64,000 nt of DNA from Flavobacteriia bacterium (GCA_026391005.1 JAPLEV010000010.1:55244-119243), one strand, 5' to 3'. Counted from the first letter of the stretch, positions 1 to 10,689 are shown. A program made the numbers and translations. Notes: generated from the letters alone by a model not told the origin.

Positions 1-3000
1 AAGAGGGCTTGAATCATTTTGATGGCAGAGAATTTAGGGTGTATAATCGTGAAAATACCCCTGATATTTACAATGCCTACATAACCTCCTCTGCTAAAAC
101 TGGCCAGGGGGAATTATGGTTCGGAACGGTAAATGGCTTGCTTTTGTTTAATTCTAAAACAGGAAAATTCTCCACTTTTTTTCTAACTAAAAAAGAAGCG
201 CTGCACATTGAAAGTATCGTTTATGATGGCAACGAATTCTTGTGGTTGAAAACTCAGGGGAGGTCGCTATTATGTTTTAATATAAAAACCAGGAAATTTA
301 TTTCCGTCCCTGAATTCATTCCGAAGACAAATATTCAGTTTATAGCGGGCGTTTCTTACGGAAAGATACTTATCTCATCTGCAACTCATGGAGTGTGTGT
401 AATTGATATCACTAAAAAAGTAAGCTCCAAACTTCAAATCTCCATTCAAAATGGCAATTCTCCATTTGTACTGATGGCTGCTTATTCTTTTGATAACAAC
501 AAAAAAATCATTTTCTCGTCGCCGCAAGGCTTGTTTTCGTATTCGTTGATTACTAAAAAAGTTAGCAGAGAATACACCTCAATAAATCAAAAAATCAGCA
601 GCTCTATAATAGGGATACAACGTGTAAATAATACCTGGCTTTTTGCCACGAATGGGCAAGGATTGGTTCAGTTAAAGGAAGATGGGCAATTGATTATAAG
701 CAGTGACGACATATTTAAGAAAAATTCATTGCTAAACAATAACATATCTTGTTTATTACTTGACAATTCAGGAATTGGTTGGGTAGGAAGCGAAAGAGGT
801 CTTTCCAGCTTTAACCCAAATGACCGTGGCTTCTTTTCCATCGGACCGAGTATAAATACAAATTATGGCTTACCAAGTCAAAACGTATGGAGTATAAATG
901 AAAGTAAGAATTCAGAATTTGCATACATTGGAACGGATTTAGGTCTATCAAAGTATAATCCAAAACTAGGAACCTTTCAGCACTTCTATAATGATCAGTT
1001 ATTGGATAAAGGAGGCGGATCCGTCCTCTCTATTATGGTTTTGCCGAATGAATCCCTTTTGTTAGGTTGTTATGGTGGCTTATATCGTTTAAATCCTAAA
1101 GACCGCTTAGGAAAATTTCAAAAAATCAATTTCCCAGCAAATCCAAAAGCAAACTTGCACCAACGTATTTATTCAATTTTAAAGTATAGCAATGAGGAGT
1201 ATTTTCTAGCAACAAATGCAGGGGTCATTTTATGGAATGAAAAGTCAGGAAAAACAATTTATTTTACGCATGATAATCGTAAAATGACAAGTACGATTAA
1301 AGAGGGGATATGTCGAACTGTTTTTAAAGATAAACAAGGAACCATTTTTTTCTCCACTAGCAGTGGGGGACTTAGTGTTTTTGACGCTTCTTCCATGTCG
1401 ATCAAACCATTTTATTTAAATGACAAGATTTTTACTTATACACGGGATATTATAAGTAGTATTTGTCAAACCGGGCCGAATGAGTATTATCTAGGTACGC
1501 TTGGGGAAGGAATCTTAAAGTTTAATACTTCGACTTTAAAGGGCTTACTAATCAATAAGAAGCAAGGATTGCCAAATAATGTAATCTATGGAATTTTGCC
1601 GGACGAAAACAATAATTTATGGGTAAGTACGAATCGGGGGATTGCTAAATACAATTTATCTTCTGGCGAAATAAAAAAATACGATGAATTAAATGGGCTT
1701 ATATGCAACGAATTTAATTCAAACGCCTATTTTAAATCAAGAAATGGGAATCTGTTTTTTGGTGGAATTTATGGCTGCAATTATTTTCACCCGTATAATA
1801 TTGTTAACACCAAACAGCTTTCTAATGTGTTAATTTCTAGCTTATTGGTTGATGCAAACAAACAATATCCTAAAGGGAAAGAATTTAATGCCTTTGAATT
1901 AGCGCGCTTAAACGATGGAATATTATCACTAGATTACCGCCAACGAAGCTTTACCGTATTTTTTCAACCCACTAATTTATGCGCCCCTGAATTAATCGTT
2001 TATAAATATATTTTAGAAGGCGAACAAATAGACACAAAGGTTTTTTCTCATACTAATTCAGTTAATTTTAATGCCTTATCTTTTGGTAAATATACCTTAA
2101 AAATCTACGCTAGAATTGGAGATGGGCCATGGAGCAAGGTGCCAGCCACACTTGTTTTTGTAATTAACCCACCTTATTGGGCGACATTTTTGTTTTGGGC
2201 CATCGTGGTCTTACTAATTTTCTTTAGTGTTTATTTTATTATCCGAAATCGAATCAACCAAACAAGGCGTGATCAGGTTAGGTTAGAAATGAAAATCGCG
2301 GAAAGAACACGTGAAATTCGTCTTCAAAAATCTCAAATTGAGATTCAAAACAGCCTAATTAATGAAGAAAAAAACAAAGTAATTGCTCAGCAAAAACTAC
2401 TTTTTAAAGAAAAAGAAATAGCTGAAAAATGGTTGAAAAATGCCCTTCCCGTGCAGGTTGTCAAAGAGTTGAATATGAACGGTAAGGTGCAGGCAAAAGC
2501 GTATGAATTTGTTACATTAATGTTTACAGATGTTGTTGGCTTCACAAAAATTGCAGAGTCAATGTCTGCAAGCAGATTAGTTTCAAAACTCGATGTAATC
2601 TTCCGTAAATTCGATACGATCTCAAGTGTAAATAATCTTGAAAAAATTAAAACCATTGGGGATGCTTATATGGTTGCTGGTGGGATCCCCGAAAAAAACT
2701 CAACTCACCCAATTGACAGTTGTATAGCTGCTCTCCAGATACAGGATTATATGAACACACTAAAATATGAGGCGATTGCTAATGGAAAGGATTATTGGCA
2801 GTTAAGGGTTGGAATTAACTCCGGTCCAGTTACTGCCGGGATTATTGGGAAGTTGAAAATTGCCTATGATGTATGGGGAGCGACAGTTAATCAAGCTCAA
2901 CGTATGGAAATGCTTGGCGAGCCAGGAAAAGTTACTATATCAGAATCTACATTTAATTTTATTGAGCCCTATTTTGAATGTGAATACAAAGGCAGGGCCC

Positions 3001-3728
3001 AAACAAAATCCAAAGCCATGATTGATATGTATGTCGTTCATGCTATTAAAGCCGAGTTATCACTAAATGGTGAGGGCCTAAAGCCAAACGACCGCTTCTA
3101 TCAAATCGTGCAACTTCACTTTTTTAGTGCGATTAAATATTATAAGGCGGAGCACGAAATGATAAAAAAATTAACGGATGGGCTTCAAGCTCATTTGCTT
3201 TATCATTCGGTGGAACATACAAAGGATGTTGTGAGGTCAGTGGAACGAATTGCTTTTCAAGAAGGAATAACGGATGAGGGATTGTTTTTACTTAAAACAG
3301 CAGCGCTGTTTCACGATGCAGGTTTTCTAAAACAATATGAATCAAATGAGGCCATTGGTGCAAAAATGGCAGCAGATATTCTGCCCAAATACGGGTATAC
3401 GGAGCAACATATTAAAACTATTGTGGAATTAATTCATGTGACTGAAATCCCACATAAACCCCTTAATCATCTTCAAGAAATTATGTGTGATGCTGATTTA
3501 GATTATTTGGGCAGAAATGATTTTCAAGTAATCGCCGACAATTTAAAAGCGGAGTTAAAAACAATGAATAAAATTAATAGTGATAGAAAGTGGGATGAAA
3601 ATCAAGTAAGATTTTTAAATCAACACACTTACTTTACCCCCTCTGCTATTAAAAGTCGAGCGCTGAAGAAACAAGAAAATCTCGCTGTCATTTTAGCGAG
3701 ATTGGAAGAAAATAATTACACCGATTGA
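1..3728 (+). CDS. Two-component-type propeller / adenylate cyclase / HD-domain sensor protein (5' partial)
   Basis: The reading frame is open from the first bases (codons from base 3 read E-G-L-N-H-F-D-G), so the true start lies upstream. About 640 residues of Reg_prop-type beta-propeller repeats (recurring 'GLSxFNP', 'IGTDLGLSKYN', 'WVSTNRGIAKYN') lead into a Y_Y_Y-like domain (~650-720), one membrane segment (~725-748) and a coiled coil (~755-815). A class III nucleotide cyclase domain follows (~835-1015), with metal aspartates in FTDVVGF and IGDAYM. The purine-specifying Lys (KIKTIGDAYM) and Asp (AYDVWG) are those of adenylate rather than guanylate cyclases, and the transition-state Asn/Arg are kept in NQAQRME. 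A C-terminal HD domain (~1060-1170) has YHSVEHT, FHDAGF and CDADLDYLG. Inference: an envelope sensor that makes cAMP and possibly hydrolyses a phosphodiester. Domain calls are firm; signal and output are unknown. Confidence 0.88.
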   Translation, partial: EGLNHFDGREFRVYNRENTPDIYNAYITSSAKTGQGELWFGTVNGLLLFNSKTGKFSTFFLTKKEALHIESIVYDGNEFLWLKTQGRSLLCFNIKTRKFISVPEFIPKTNIQFIAGVSYGKILISSATHGVCVIDITKKVSSKLQISIQNGNSPFVLMAAYSFDNNKKIIFSSPQGLFSYSLITKKVSREYTSINQKISSSIIGIQRVNNTWLFATNGQGLVQLKEDGQLIISSDDIFKKNSLLNNNISCLLLDNSGIGWVGSERGLSSFNPNDRGFFSIGPSINTNYGLPSQNVWSINESKNSEFAYIGTDLGLSKYNPKLGTFQHFYNDQLLDKGGGSVLSIMVLPNESLLLGCYGGLYRLNPKDRLGKFQKINFPANPKANLHQRIYSILKYSNEEYFLATNAGVILWNEKSGKTIYFTHDNRKMTSTIKEGICRTVFKDKQGTIFFSTSSGGLSVFDASSMSIKPFYLNDKIFTYTRDIISSICQTGPNEYYLGTLGEGILKFNTSTLKGLLINKKQGLPNNVIYGILPDENNNLWVSTNRGIAKYNLSSGEIKKYDELNGLICNEFNSNAYFKSRNGNLFFGGIYGCNYFHPYNIVNTKQLSNVLISSLLVDANKQYPKGKEFNAFELARLNDGILSLDYRQRSFTVFFQPTNLCAPELIVYKYILEGEQIDTKVFSHTNSVNFNALSFGKYTLKIYARIGDGPWSKVPATLVFVINPPYWATFLFWAIVVLLIFFSVYFIIRNRINQTRRDQVRLEMKIAERTREIRLQKSQIEIQNSLINEEKNKVIAQQKLLFKEKEIAEKWLKNALPVQVVKELNMNGKVQAKAYEFVTLMFTDVVGFTKIAESMSASRLVSKLDVIFRKFDTISSVNNLEKIKTIGDAYMVAGGIPEKNSTHPIDSCIAALQIQDYMNTLKYEAIANGKDYWQLRVGINSGPVTAGIIGKLKIAYDVWGATVNQAQRMEMLGEPGKVTISESTFNFIEPYFECEYKGRAQTKSKAMIDMYVVHAIKAELSLNGEGLKPNDRFYQIVQLHFFSAIKYYKAEHEMIKKLTDGLQAHLLYHSVEHTKDVVRSVERIAFQEGITDEGLFLLKTAALFHDAGFLKQYESNEAIGAKMAADILPKYGYTEQHIKTIVELIHVTEIPHKPLNHLQEIMCDADLDYLGRNDFQVIADNLKAELKTMNKINSDRKWDENQVRFLNQHTYFTPSAIKSRALKKQENLAVILARLEENNYTD

Positions 3729-3729
3729 T

Positions 3730-4446
3730 TTATAAGGTCTTTGAGCTTTTTGGCTTTACACCATTTTTCTCATTTTTTTTATCTCGCTTAATGCTATAGG
3801 TATAGCTTAAATTTAGAATGTGCTTATTAATCGGCGCAGGTAAGTTTATTTTTTGATCGTATTGGTATCCAAATTGAAAAGAATGTGGCCCTGAAAAATC
3901 TAAACTAGCTCCAATAAAATAACGTATTTTGTTAAAACGACGACCTAAATCGGAGTAACTGGGATCATAAAAAAACTCAGCACTTAATATGGGAGAAAAC
4001 ACACTGTTTTTGATATCATAGGAAATTTGCGGTTTAATTCGAAACGCTTTATCAAAGTCTGAATCATAATCAGCACTTAATCTGTCAAAGCCATATTGAT
4101 AACGAAATCGCAATCCCGCGACAAATCGTTTTTTATCGTAATTAAACTGCGCGTTTAAATTGATGCGGCTGCTCCCACTGTAGATCCCACTTGATGATTT
4201 ATCAATAATATACCGAAAATCTATGGAGGGACGAAACCAATCACATACTTTGTATTTGAAATTTAACTGTGGAAACATAGTTTCAAACCCATTTTCTCCA
4301 ATTCGACTTGTCCAATCCAATCCAAAGGACGAACGCTTTTTCAGCGATACTTTAACGCCTTTTTCCGTCCATAATTGAAAAATACTTCCTTGACTAAAAA
4401 GGCTGGTCGTAGAAAAAAACATCCAAAAAACAAGGAGTTGCTTCAT
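3730..4446 (-). CDS. DUF2490-like outer-membrane beta-barrel protein
   Basis: This 238-residue protein begins with a signal peptide (MKQLLVFWMFF...SLFSQ) and continues as alternating hydrophobic/aromatic beta strands with short turns. Examples are LNFKYKVCDWFRPSIDFRY and GLRFRYQYGFDRLSADY, the pattern of DUF2490 barrels of Bacteroidota. The length fits that family. The C-terminus runs into a lysine-rich tail rather than a terminal aromatic, so the last strand is probably the ILNLSYTYS segment. It follows the lipoprotein gene on the same strand at 6 bp, so the two are probably co-transcribed. It converges with the cyclase gene with only 1 bp between the stops. Function unknown. Confidence 0.7.
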   Translation of the reverse strand: MKQLLVFWMFFSTTSLFSQGSIFQLWTEKGVKVSLKKRSSFGLDWTSRIGENGFETMFPQLNFKYKVCDWFRPSIDFRYIIDKSSSGIYSGSSRINLNAQFNYDKKRFVAGLRFRYQYGFDRLSADYDSDFDKAFRIKPQISYDIKNSVFSPILSAEFFYDPSYSDLGRRFNKIRYFIGASLDFSGPHSFQFGYQYDQKINLPAPINKHILNLSYTYSIKRDKKNEKNGVKPKSSKTL

Positions 4447-4452
4447 ACTTCC

Positions 4453-4863
4453 TTAAACTTTTTTCTTTAAGTTGATTGTTCCCAAATCAACAATCTCATC
4501 TTTTCCAGAAATCACAACAGTGTCTATTATGTTCGCTCGTTCAAGGCCGGCGCAAGGGAAACAATTTTCATAGGCAAAAATAGTGTAGGTGCCCGGTCTT
4601 AAATAATTAAACTCGTAACTTCCATCGTAACTGGTTTTAATGTCATCATCAAAATAAGTATCAGCAGTTCCATAAACTATGTAGACGTTTTCATTAGCAA
4701 GAACTCCACTACCATTCAGTTGTGTTAATTGATCATCGTAGTAAAATGTCCCTGTAATCTTCCCCTTTATTTTAGCTCTTCCGCCTTGCCCCTCTGTTTT
4801 TATACAGCCTGTAAAAAGCACTAGAGCGAACAAAAAAAAGTATTTTTTTGTTAATGATTTCAT
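4453..4863 (-). CDS. Small lipoprotein with carboxypeptidase-regulatory-like fold
   Basis: A 136-residue protein with an N-terminal lipobox (ALVLFTGC, Cys at about residue 20), so probably lipid-anchored. The remainder reads like a single Ig-like/carboxypeptidase regulatory domain: KIKGKITGTFYYDD...SYDGSYEFNYLRPGTYTIFAYE, the usual 'G-x-Y-x-F-x-x-L-x-P-G-T-Y' turn. Two cysteines in NCFPCAG could form a disulfide. It is the first gene of a two-gene unit with the downstream barrel protein. Fold and anchoring are supported by the sequence; the role is unknown. Confidence 0.7.
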   Translation of the reverse strand: MKSLTKKYFFLFALVLFTGCIKTEGQGGRAKIKGKITGTFYYDDQLTQLNGSGVLANENVYIVYGTADTYFDDDIKTSYDGSYEFNYLRPGTYTIFAYENCFPCAGLERANIIDTVVISGKDEIVDLGTINLKKKV

Positions 4864-4885
4864 GTTATTTTTGTTTAGATTATAA

Positions 4886-4893
4886 CAAAAATA
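4886..4893 (-). promoter_or_regulatory. Putative TAnnTTTG -7 element for the lipoprotein/barrel unit
   Basis: On the minus strand this reads TATTTTTG, matching the Bacteroidota -7 consensus TAnnTTTG, and ends 22 nt before the lipoprotein start codon. No clear -33 element was identified. Confidence 0.45.
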
Positions 4894-4988
4894 CGATTAT
4901 TTATCATTGACGTCTAATTAAGAAGTTTTAACGACTTTTTTAGTTAACAAATTTTTAATGTACTTTTAGCAAGAAATCTAGTTGAATT

Positions 4989-7900
4989 ATGATAAAATCG
5001 ATACACTTACTTTGTTTCATATCCGTTTCATTATCCTTATTCGGACAGGTAAAAATCAACGAATACTCTTGTTCTAATATTGCAGGCCCTACTGATGCTT
5101 ACGGCCAAAGAGAAGATTGGATAGAGTTGTTAAATACAACTGCGGCACCCATTGATTTAACGGGATGGTACTTGTCAGATAAAGCAACAAACCTTACTAA
5201 ATGGTTAATTCCTAGTGGGTCAATCCCCGCAAATGGATTCAAAATGGCCTTTTGTTCGAAAAGGAATTTAGTAAATGGAAATCAATACCATCCCAACTTT
5301 AACCTTTCTCAAACGGAAGGGGATTGGATTATTCTATTAAATCCATCATTGGTTGTAGTTGATTCTTTCAAAATTGTTCACATGACAAAATCCAACCATT
5401 CGGTTGGACGAACTACCAATGGTGCGGCAACATTTAGTTTATTTACGACTCCTACGCCCAACGCGAATAATAGCGGTGCCGTTAATTTCTACACGCCAAC
5501 GCCTGTTTTTAGTTTACAAGCAGGATTTTATCCTTCAACTCAATCTGTAAGCATCTCTTGCGCAGATCCTACAGCAACTATTCGTTATACCTTAGACGGC
5601 TTCGATCCTACCGTTACTTCTCCAATATATACAGCGGCGATAACCATTGCCACCACAAAAGTATTAAGAGCGGCAGCATTTAGCACCAATTTACCTTCTT
5701 TCACCGCGACAAACACTTATTTTATAAATGTAAACCATTCCATACCAGTTGTTTCCGTGTGTAGTCAAGGCGTGTACACCTTGCTCCAAGGAACTCAAAG
5801 TACGCCGGTTGGCTCCTTCGAATTGTTTGAAGAAAACGGCGCTTTTATTGATGAAGGACAAGGAGAATTTAACAAACACGGAAATGACTCGTGGAGCTAT
5901 CCTCAAAGGGGATTTGACTTTATTTTGAGAGATGAATTTGGTTATAATGGAGATTTAGAACATGTTATTTTTCCGGAAAAAGCAAGAGATAATTTCCAAC
6001 GTTTAATCTTAAAGCCTGCCGCAAGTGATAATTATCCATTTGAAAATGGAGCACATATTCGTGATGCTTTTATTCATGAACTATCTATTAAAGCTGACAT
6101 GAAATTAGATGAGCGAACGTGGAGACCCTGTGTGATCTATCTGAATGGACAGTATTGGGGCGTTTATGAATTAAGGGAAAAAGTAGACGATGCTGATTAT
6201 ACGGACTTTTACTATAATCAAGATAAATTTAACTTGTACTATTTAAAAACTTGGGGGGGTACTTGGCAAGATTATGGCGCGCCAAACGCCTTGCCCGATT
6301 GGAATAATTTGAAGAACTATATTGCCACCAATAGTATGGCAAATCCAACAAACTTTGCTTATGTGGATAGTTTGCTAAATTGGGAATCGCTTTGTGATTA
6401 TTTTATGTTCAATTCGTATGTCGTTAATCAAGATTGGCTGAATTGGAATACCTCTTGGTGGAGAGGACTCGATACAACTGGCGACAAGAAAAAGTGGCGT
6501 TATTCGCTTTGGGATATGGATGCTACCTTTGGTCACTATATCAATTACACGGGAATTCCCGATCCGAGCGCCAATGCCGATCCGTGTAACGCCGAAAACT
6601 TACCGAATCCAGGAGGGCAAGGCCACACGGACATACTAGAAAAACTTATTTTGGAAAATCCCGTGGTAGAACAATATTATATCACACGTTACATTGATTT
6701 GATAAATACCAATTTTTCTTGTGATACCATGATTATGCTTCTCGATAGTATGGTCAATGAAATTGCTCCTGAAATGACGGCACATTGTGCCAAATGGGGA
6801 GGAACATACGCTGGGTGGCAATCGAAAGTTCAAACGCTAAGGAATTTTATTAATGCACGATGTCTTGCATTGGCGCAAGGACTCATTGATTGTTACCAAC
6901 TTTCGGGTCCATTTGCCGTTACTTTCAATGTAACGCCAGTGAATGCCGGAAAAATAAAAGTAAATTCAATTTGGCCGCCGTCTTATCCATGGTCTACTAC
7001 GTATTTTGGAGGAATAAACACCAATATTATTGCGCAGGCCAATCCGGGGTATATATTTAGTAATTGGACCTATGTTACAGGGCCTCTTCTTTTTCCAATC
7101 GCACAAGACACAAATGGCGTGAACATTACTGGCCCCGAAACTATCGTGGCTGTATTTGTAGCGGATAATCCTGATTTGGATGGCGATGGTTGTTTGAATG
7201 TGGATGAAATTGCAGCAGGTACAAATCCTAATAATCCCGACACTGACGGCGATGGTGAAAACGATTGTGCAGAAATAGGAGTCAATCCTTTGACTCCTTT
7301 GGATACGGACGGTGATGGAATTATTGATGCCTTAGATTCTTCTGTTGCCGATACAGATGGCGACGGTGTAAACGATGAAACAGATCCAGCGAATAATGAT
7401 CCGTGTATTCCCAATCTTACAGCGCCAAACTGCGATTCTGATGGGGATGGATTAACCTATAGCCAAGAAACGGCCGAAGGAACCAGCCCATCTAATCCAG
7501 ATACAGACGGCGATGGAATTAATGATGGAACCGAGGTTGCTAATGGCTCTGACCCTCTTAATCCTTGCGATCCAGACGACTCTTTGCCATTATGTCAAAT
7601 CGATACAGATGCTGACGGGTTAACAGATGCGCAAGAAGGCGTTTTGGGTACAGACCCTACCAATCCAGACACCGATGGGGATGGTTACAGTGATGGACAA
7701 GAAGTAGCGAGTGGTAGTGATCCATTAGATCCATGCGATCCAGATGATTCTTCACCAGACTGCGCTACAGGCGTGCATATTCCAACTGCTTTTTCACCGA
7801 ATAATATCGGAAATGTTCTGAATAACGGGTATTCAATTATCGTAGGATATGATGTTGCCTCATTTACCTTCAATATATATGATCGATGGGGTAATAATAT

Positions 7901-8048
7901 GTTCCAATCGAGCACTCCAAATTTCGTTTGGGATGGATCCTATAAGGGAGTAAACTGTAATTCTGGGGTTTATGCATACAGCATGGACGTGCTTTATCTT
8001 GATGGCAAAAAAGAAACGCTATCGGGTAACATCACACTAATTCGATAG
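4989..8048 (+). CDS. CotH-kinase-family surface protein with lamin-tail, TSP3 and gliding-type C-terminal domains
   Basis: A 1019-residue secreted protein. In order: signal peptide (~1-20, ending SLFGQ); lamin-tail domain (~22-130, LTGWYLSDK); chitobiase C-terminal-like domain (~175-250, [12 protein letters not shown]); CotH-type domain (~270-620) with the metal-binding [16 protein letters not shown] segment; a short bacterial-repeat-like stretch (FSNWT); five or so calcium-binding thrombospondin type 3 repeats (DTDGDG, ~720-930); and a gliding-type (type B) T9SS sorting domain (HIPTAFSPN...YDRWGN...WDG...GVYAY...TLIR). CotH proteins are known protein kinases in Bacillus spores, and some homologues polyglutamylate. 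The architecture predicts a T9SS-exported surface enzyme or adhesin. The PorP/SprF gene starts 2 bp after the stop, the usual partner arrangement for type B cargo. Confidence 0.88.
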   Translation: MIKSIHLLCFISVSLSLFGQVKINEYSCSNIAGPTDAYGQREDWIELLNTTAAPIDLTGWYLSDKATNLTKWLIPSGSIPANGFKMAFCSKRNLVNGNQYHPNFNLSQTEGDWIILLNPSLVVVDSFKIVHMTKSNHSVGRTTNGAATFSLFTTPTPNANNSGAVNFYTPTPVFSLQAGFYPSTQSVSISCADPTATIRYTLDGFDPTVTSPIYTAAITIATTKVLRAAAFSTNLPSFTATNTYFINVNHSIPVVSVCSQGVYTLLQGTQSTPVGSFELFEENGAFIDEGQGEFNKHGNDSWSYPQRGFDFILRDEFGYNGDLEHVIFPEKARDNFQRLILKPAASDNYPFENGAHIRDAFIHELSIKADMKLDERTWRPCVIYLNGQYWGVYELREKVDDADYTDFYYNQDKFNLYYLKTWGGTWQDYGAPNALPDWNNLKNYIATNSMANPTNFAYVDSLLNWESLCDYFMFNSYVVNQDWLNWNTSWWRGLDTTGDKKKWRYSLWDMDATFGHYINYTGIPDPSANADPCNAENLPNPGGQGHTDILEKLILENPVVEQYYITRYIDLINTNFSCDTMIMLLDSMVNEIAPEMTAHCAKWGGTYAGWQSKVQTLRNFINARCLALAQGLIDCYQLSGPFAVTFNVTPVNAGKIKVNSIWPPSYPWSTTYFGGINTNIIAQANPGYIFSNWTYVTGPLLFPIAQDTNGVNITGPETIVAVFVADNPDLDGDGCLNVDEIAAGTNPNNPDTDGDGENDCAEIGVNPLTPLDTDGDGIIDALDSSVADTDGDGVNDETDPANNDPCIPNLTAPNCDSDGDGLTYSQETAEGTSPSNPDTDGDGINDGTEVANGSDPLNPCDPDDSLPLCQIDTDADGLTDAQEGVLGTDPTNPDTDGDGYSDGQEVASGSDPLDPCDPDDSSPDCATGVHIPTAFSPNNIGNVLNNGYSIIVGYDVASFTFNIYDRWGNNMFQSSTPNFVWDGSYKGVNCNSGVYAYSMDVLYLDGKKETLSGNITLIR

Positions 8049-8049
8049 G

Positions 8050-9075
8050 ATGAATAGGCTTGTTTTATTCTTTATAATCATATTAAATAGCGGGCATTTT
8101 GTCGGTCAAGATTATCATTTTTCTCAATACGAAAAGACCCTAATGATTTTGAATCCAGCCACAGTTGGTAACTTTGAAGGTTTTGAGCGCTTTAGCTTTC
8201 AAAACCGGAATCAATGGATTGGTTCTGGCACTCAGTTTATGACTACGATGGGTTCTGCAGAACTTACATTTGGAAAAAATTCGGGAAAAAACAAAGCATT
8301 TGTTGGATTAGGCATCTTCTTTTTAAATGATGTGGGTGGCGATTCAAAATTTGGCATGAATTCAGGAGGAATATCCTTGAGTGGAAATATTCCTCTTTCC
8401 AAGGGACATCGTCTTTCGGCAGGAATTCAAACATCTTTTAATAATCGTAGTGCTGATTTTTCTAATTTATCCTTTTATTCTCAATGGAATGGTACCGAAT
8501 TCGATCCAAGTACTCCTATTGATGAACCCAATCAATTAGCATCGTTTAGTTATGTTGATGCCGGATTAGGTGCTAATTATACTTTCGATAGAATGAGTAA
8601 TTCCAGTATGGGTGGGAAAGAATTTATTTTTAATGGAGGGATTTTTATTCAGCATATTAACCAACCAAAATTAAGATACAATTCACTAACAGTTGACAAA
8701 CTTAATTCAAAATATGGAATTTATGCCTCCTCTAAAATTGGTTTAAATTCCATTTCTGGTATTGAAGTTAAACTTGCGCAATTCTTTCAGGGAAAGCATT
8801 ATGAAGGCATGTATGGGGCATTTTATAATTTAAAGTTCAAGCGGGAGTCAAAAGCAACTAATTTTAAAAATGAAAAAGTAGTGAGCGGCGGTTTATATTT
8901 TCGCTCGACAGGTACCATAATACCTACTTTTTTAGTTGATCTTGGTAGTTGCCAATTCGGAGTGTCATATGACCAGGAATTAAGCAACTTGGCGAGGTCG
9001 TATCGGAGCTCTCTTGAGTTTTCTTTAAGTTTTACTTTGGCAAAGAAATCGTTGTTCAAAGGGAAACGATTGTAA
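8050..9075 (+). CDS. PorP/SprF family type IX secretion membrane protein
   Basis: 341 residues with a signal peptide (to about GHFVGQ) followed by the family's opening DYHFSQYEKTLMILNPATVGNFEGFERFSFQNRNQW. The rest has the outer-membrane barrel pattern expected of PorP/SprF (GLGIFFLNDVGGDS, HRLSAGIQTSFNNRS, GGIFIQHINQP). PorP/SprF proteins are outer-membrane components needed for export and attachment of specific type B cargo such as SprB. The 2-bp spacing after the CotH-domain gene makes that protein the likely substrate. The gene ends one base before the convergent GH3 gene, leaving no room for a separate terminator. Confidence 0.9.
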   Translation: MNRLVLFFIIILNSGHFVGQDYHFSQYEKTLMILNPATVGNFEGFERFSFQNRNQWIGSGTQFMTTMGSAELTFGKNSGKNKAFVGLGIFFLNDVGGDSKFGMNSGGISLSGNIPLSKGHRLSAGIQTSFNNRSADFSNLSFYSQWNGTEFDPSTPIDEPNQLASFSYVDAGLGANYTFDRMSNSSMGGKEFIFNGGIFIQHINQPKLRYNSLTVDKLNSKYGIYASSKIGLNSISGIEVKLAQFFQGKHYEGMYGAFYNLKFKRESKATNFKNEKVVSGGLYFRSTGTIIPTFLVDLGSCQFGVSYDQELSNLARSYRSSLEFSLSFTLAKKSLFKGKRL

Positions 9076-10599
9076 TTATAAACAATCAGCTAAATAGGAT
9101 TCCCACTGCTTTTTTTGTCCCTCAGAAAGTACCCTCGGCATTTTATTTTGAGCCCCAACTTTTCCTTGTGTTTTCATATAATCATATATTGTCCCGCTAG
9201 GCATTAGCGTTATGCTGGGCGCACTCAGTGTATATTTTCTAGCAGATTTATAATCGTCGTTTATTTTATATAATTCTTCTTCAAGGGTGGCGATGAGTTT
9301 ATTTTTATTCAAATTTGATTGACTAGTTTCTAAATACCAATGGTGCGACTGCGAGGATAAGTCTGCAGAGATTGTAAATTCAGGGTCAATGATTATTCCC
9401 TTCTTACTTAAATTCAATAGTGCTTGATGGATGTTATCAAGCGATAAATGCTCCCCACATACACTTAAGTATTGCTTAATTCTGCCGGAAATAATTATTT
9501 CACGCTTAGAAACATCCGTAAATCGAATTAAATCGCCTAACAAATATCTCCAAAGCCCAGCATTTGTACTTATTACTAATGCATAATCTACTCCAGTAAC
9601 AACTTCACCAATAGTGTGGGCAATGTGTTTAGAAATCAACTCTCCATTTTCGTTAAAATAATCAGAATTAAAAGGAATAAATTCAAAGTAGATATTATTG
9701 TTTAAGAGTAATTTCATTCCCTTTCTATTTGCGTCAGTTTGGTAGGCAAAATACCCTTCGCTAGCTAAATAGGTATCCAAAAACACTACCTTTTTAGCAA
9801 AGATTTTTTTGAATCGCTCCTCGTAAGGCCCCATAAAAACACCCCCATGGACATAGACTTGTAGATTGGGCCAAATTTCATGAATGCTTTCGAGATTGTA
9901 ATGTTTAACGATACGTTCCATCAGCATTAAGCACCAGCTTGGCACTCCAGCAATTAATCCGATGTTCCATTTATCCGCCTTTTCTACAATTGCATTTAAC
10001 TTCTCGTTCCAATCTTTTATGGCTGAAATTTTGTCGCCGGGTTTAGTTATAGGTTTAACCAATAATGAGGCATGTTTCTTTAGAATACCACTTAAATCAC
10101 CCTCTATATGATTATCAACTTTTACCAGTTGTGTTGATCCTCCGATTGCTAACATACTACTTTCATAAAAAGCATTTGTTAAATCAAGATCATGCAAGAC
10201 AGAAAACTGCGTGAAGCTGGTTTTTTGAAATGAACGAATCATTTGGATGGAAACGGGAATGCGCTTGCTTGGTGCCCCTGTAGTTCCAGACGACAAGGCA
10301 TAATATTTTAACTTTCCCTTCCATGTATTGTCTTTTTGCCCAGCAATCGTTTTATGTAACCATTTAGCATAAAACTCTTCATAATCGCTAATAGGAACGC
10401 TTAATTGATATTGATTGGCGATATCACTAGATTTTAAAAGCCCACTAAAATTATGATAAAAGCCGATTTGGGTTTGCTTCGCGGCATTAAGTAATTTACA
10501 AAGAACCAATAATTGATTTTTGTAATCAATATTCTTCCTATTTATTCGTCTAAAAGAAATTTCGGATGATTTTTTTAATAGCCTTCCAATTATTTTCAT
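9076..10599 (-). CDS. GH3 auxin-responsive promoter family protein (acyl-adenylating fold)
   Basis: 507 residues, full length for the bacterial GH3 family, which belongs to the acyl-adenylate/firefly luciferase superfamily. The ATP-binding loop YALSSGTTGAPSKRIPVS lies near residue 105. The mid-domain YVHGGVFMGPYEERF and TYLASEGYFAYQ, and the C-terminal hinge LGDLIRFTDV...GRIKQYLSVCGEHLS, are all present. Plant GH3 enzymes conjugate amino acids to jasmonate or auxin; the bacterial homologues have no settled substrate. It stands alone on the minus strand, divergent from the universal stress protein gene. Confidence 0.87.
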   Translation of the reverse strand: MKIIGRLLKKSSEISFRRINRKNIDYKNQLLVLCKLLNAAKQTQIGFYHNFSGLLKSSDIANQYQLSVPISDYEEFYAKWLHKTIAGQKDNTWKGKLKYYALSSGTTGAPSKRIPVSIQMIRSFQKTSFTQFSVLHDLDLTNAFYESSMLAIGGSTQLVKVDNHIEGDLSGILKKHASLLVKPITKPGDKISAIKDWNEKLNAIVEKADKWNIGLIAGVPSWCLMLMERIVKHYNLESIHEIWPNLQVYVHGGVFMGPYEERFKKIFAKKVVFLDTYLASEGYFAYQTDANRKGMKLLLNNNIYFEFIPFNSDYFNENGELISKHIAHTIGEVVTGVDYALVISTNAGLWRYLLGDLIRFTDVSKREIIISGRIKQYLSVCGEHLSLDNIHQALLNLSKKGIIIDPEFTISADLSSQSHHWYLETSQSNLNKNKLIATLEEELYKINDDYKSARKYTLSAPSITLMPSGTIYDYMKTQGKVGAQNKMPRVLSEGQKKQWESYLADCL

Positions 10600-10681
10600 A
10601 CCATTAATTAGATTGGATTAAATATTGTTTAAGGCGTAAAAATAATGAAAGATAATAAACAATTTTTCTTTATTTTTAGCT

Positions 10682-10689
10682 TAAATTTG
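10682..10689 (+). promoter_or_regulatory. Putative -7 element (TAAATTTG) for the universal stress protein gene
   Basis: TAAATTTG matches TAnnTTTG and ends 16 nt before the ATG at 10706. The upstream ~60 bp is A/T-rich and shared with the divergent GH3 gene. Confidence 0.45.

Noticed and set aside
7070..7414. Minus-strand frame rich in Pro-Ser
   Set aside because: Shadow of the calcium-binding repeats of the CotH-domain gene; low-complexity antisense.
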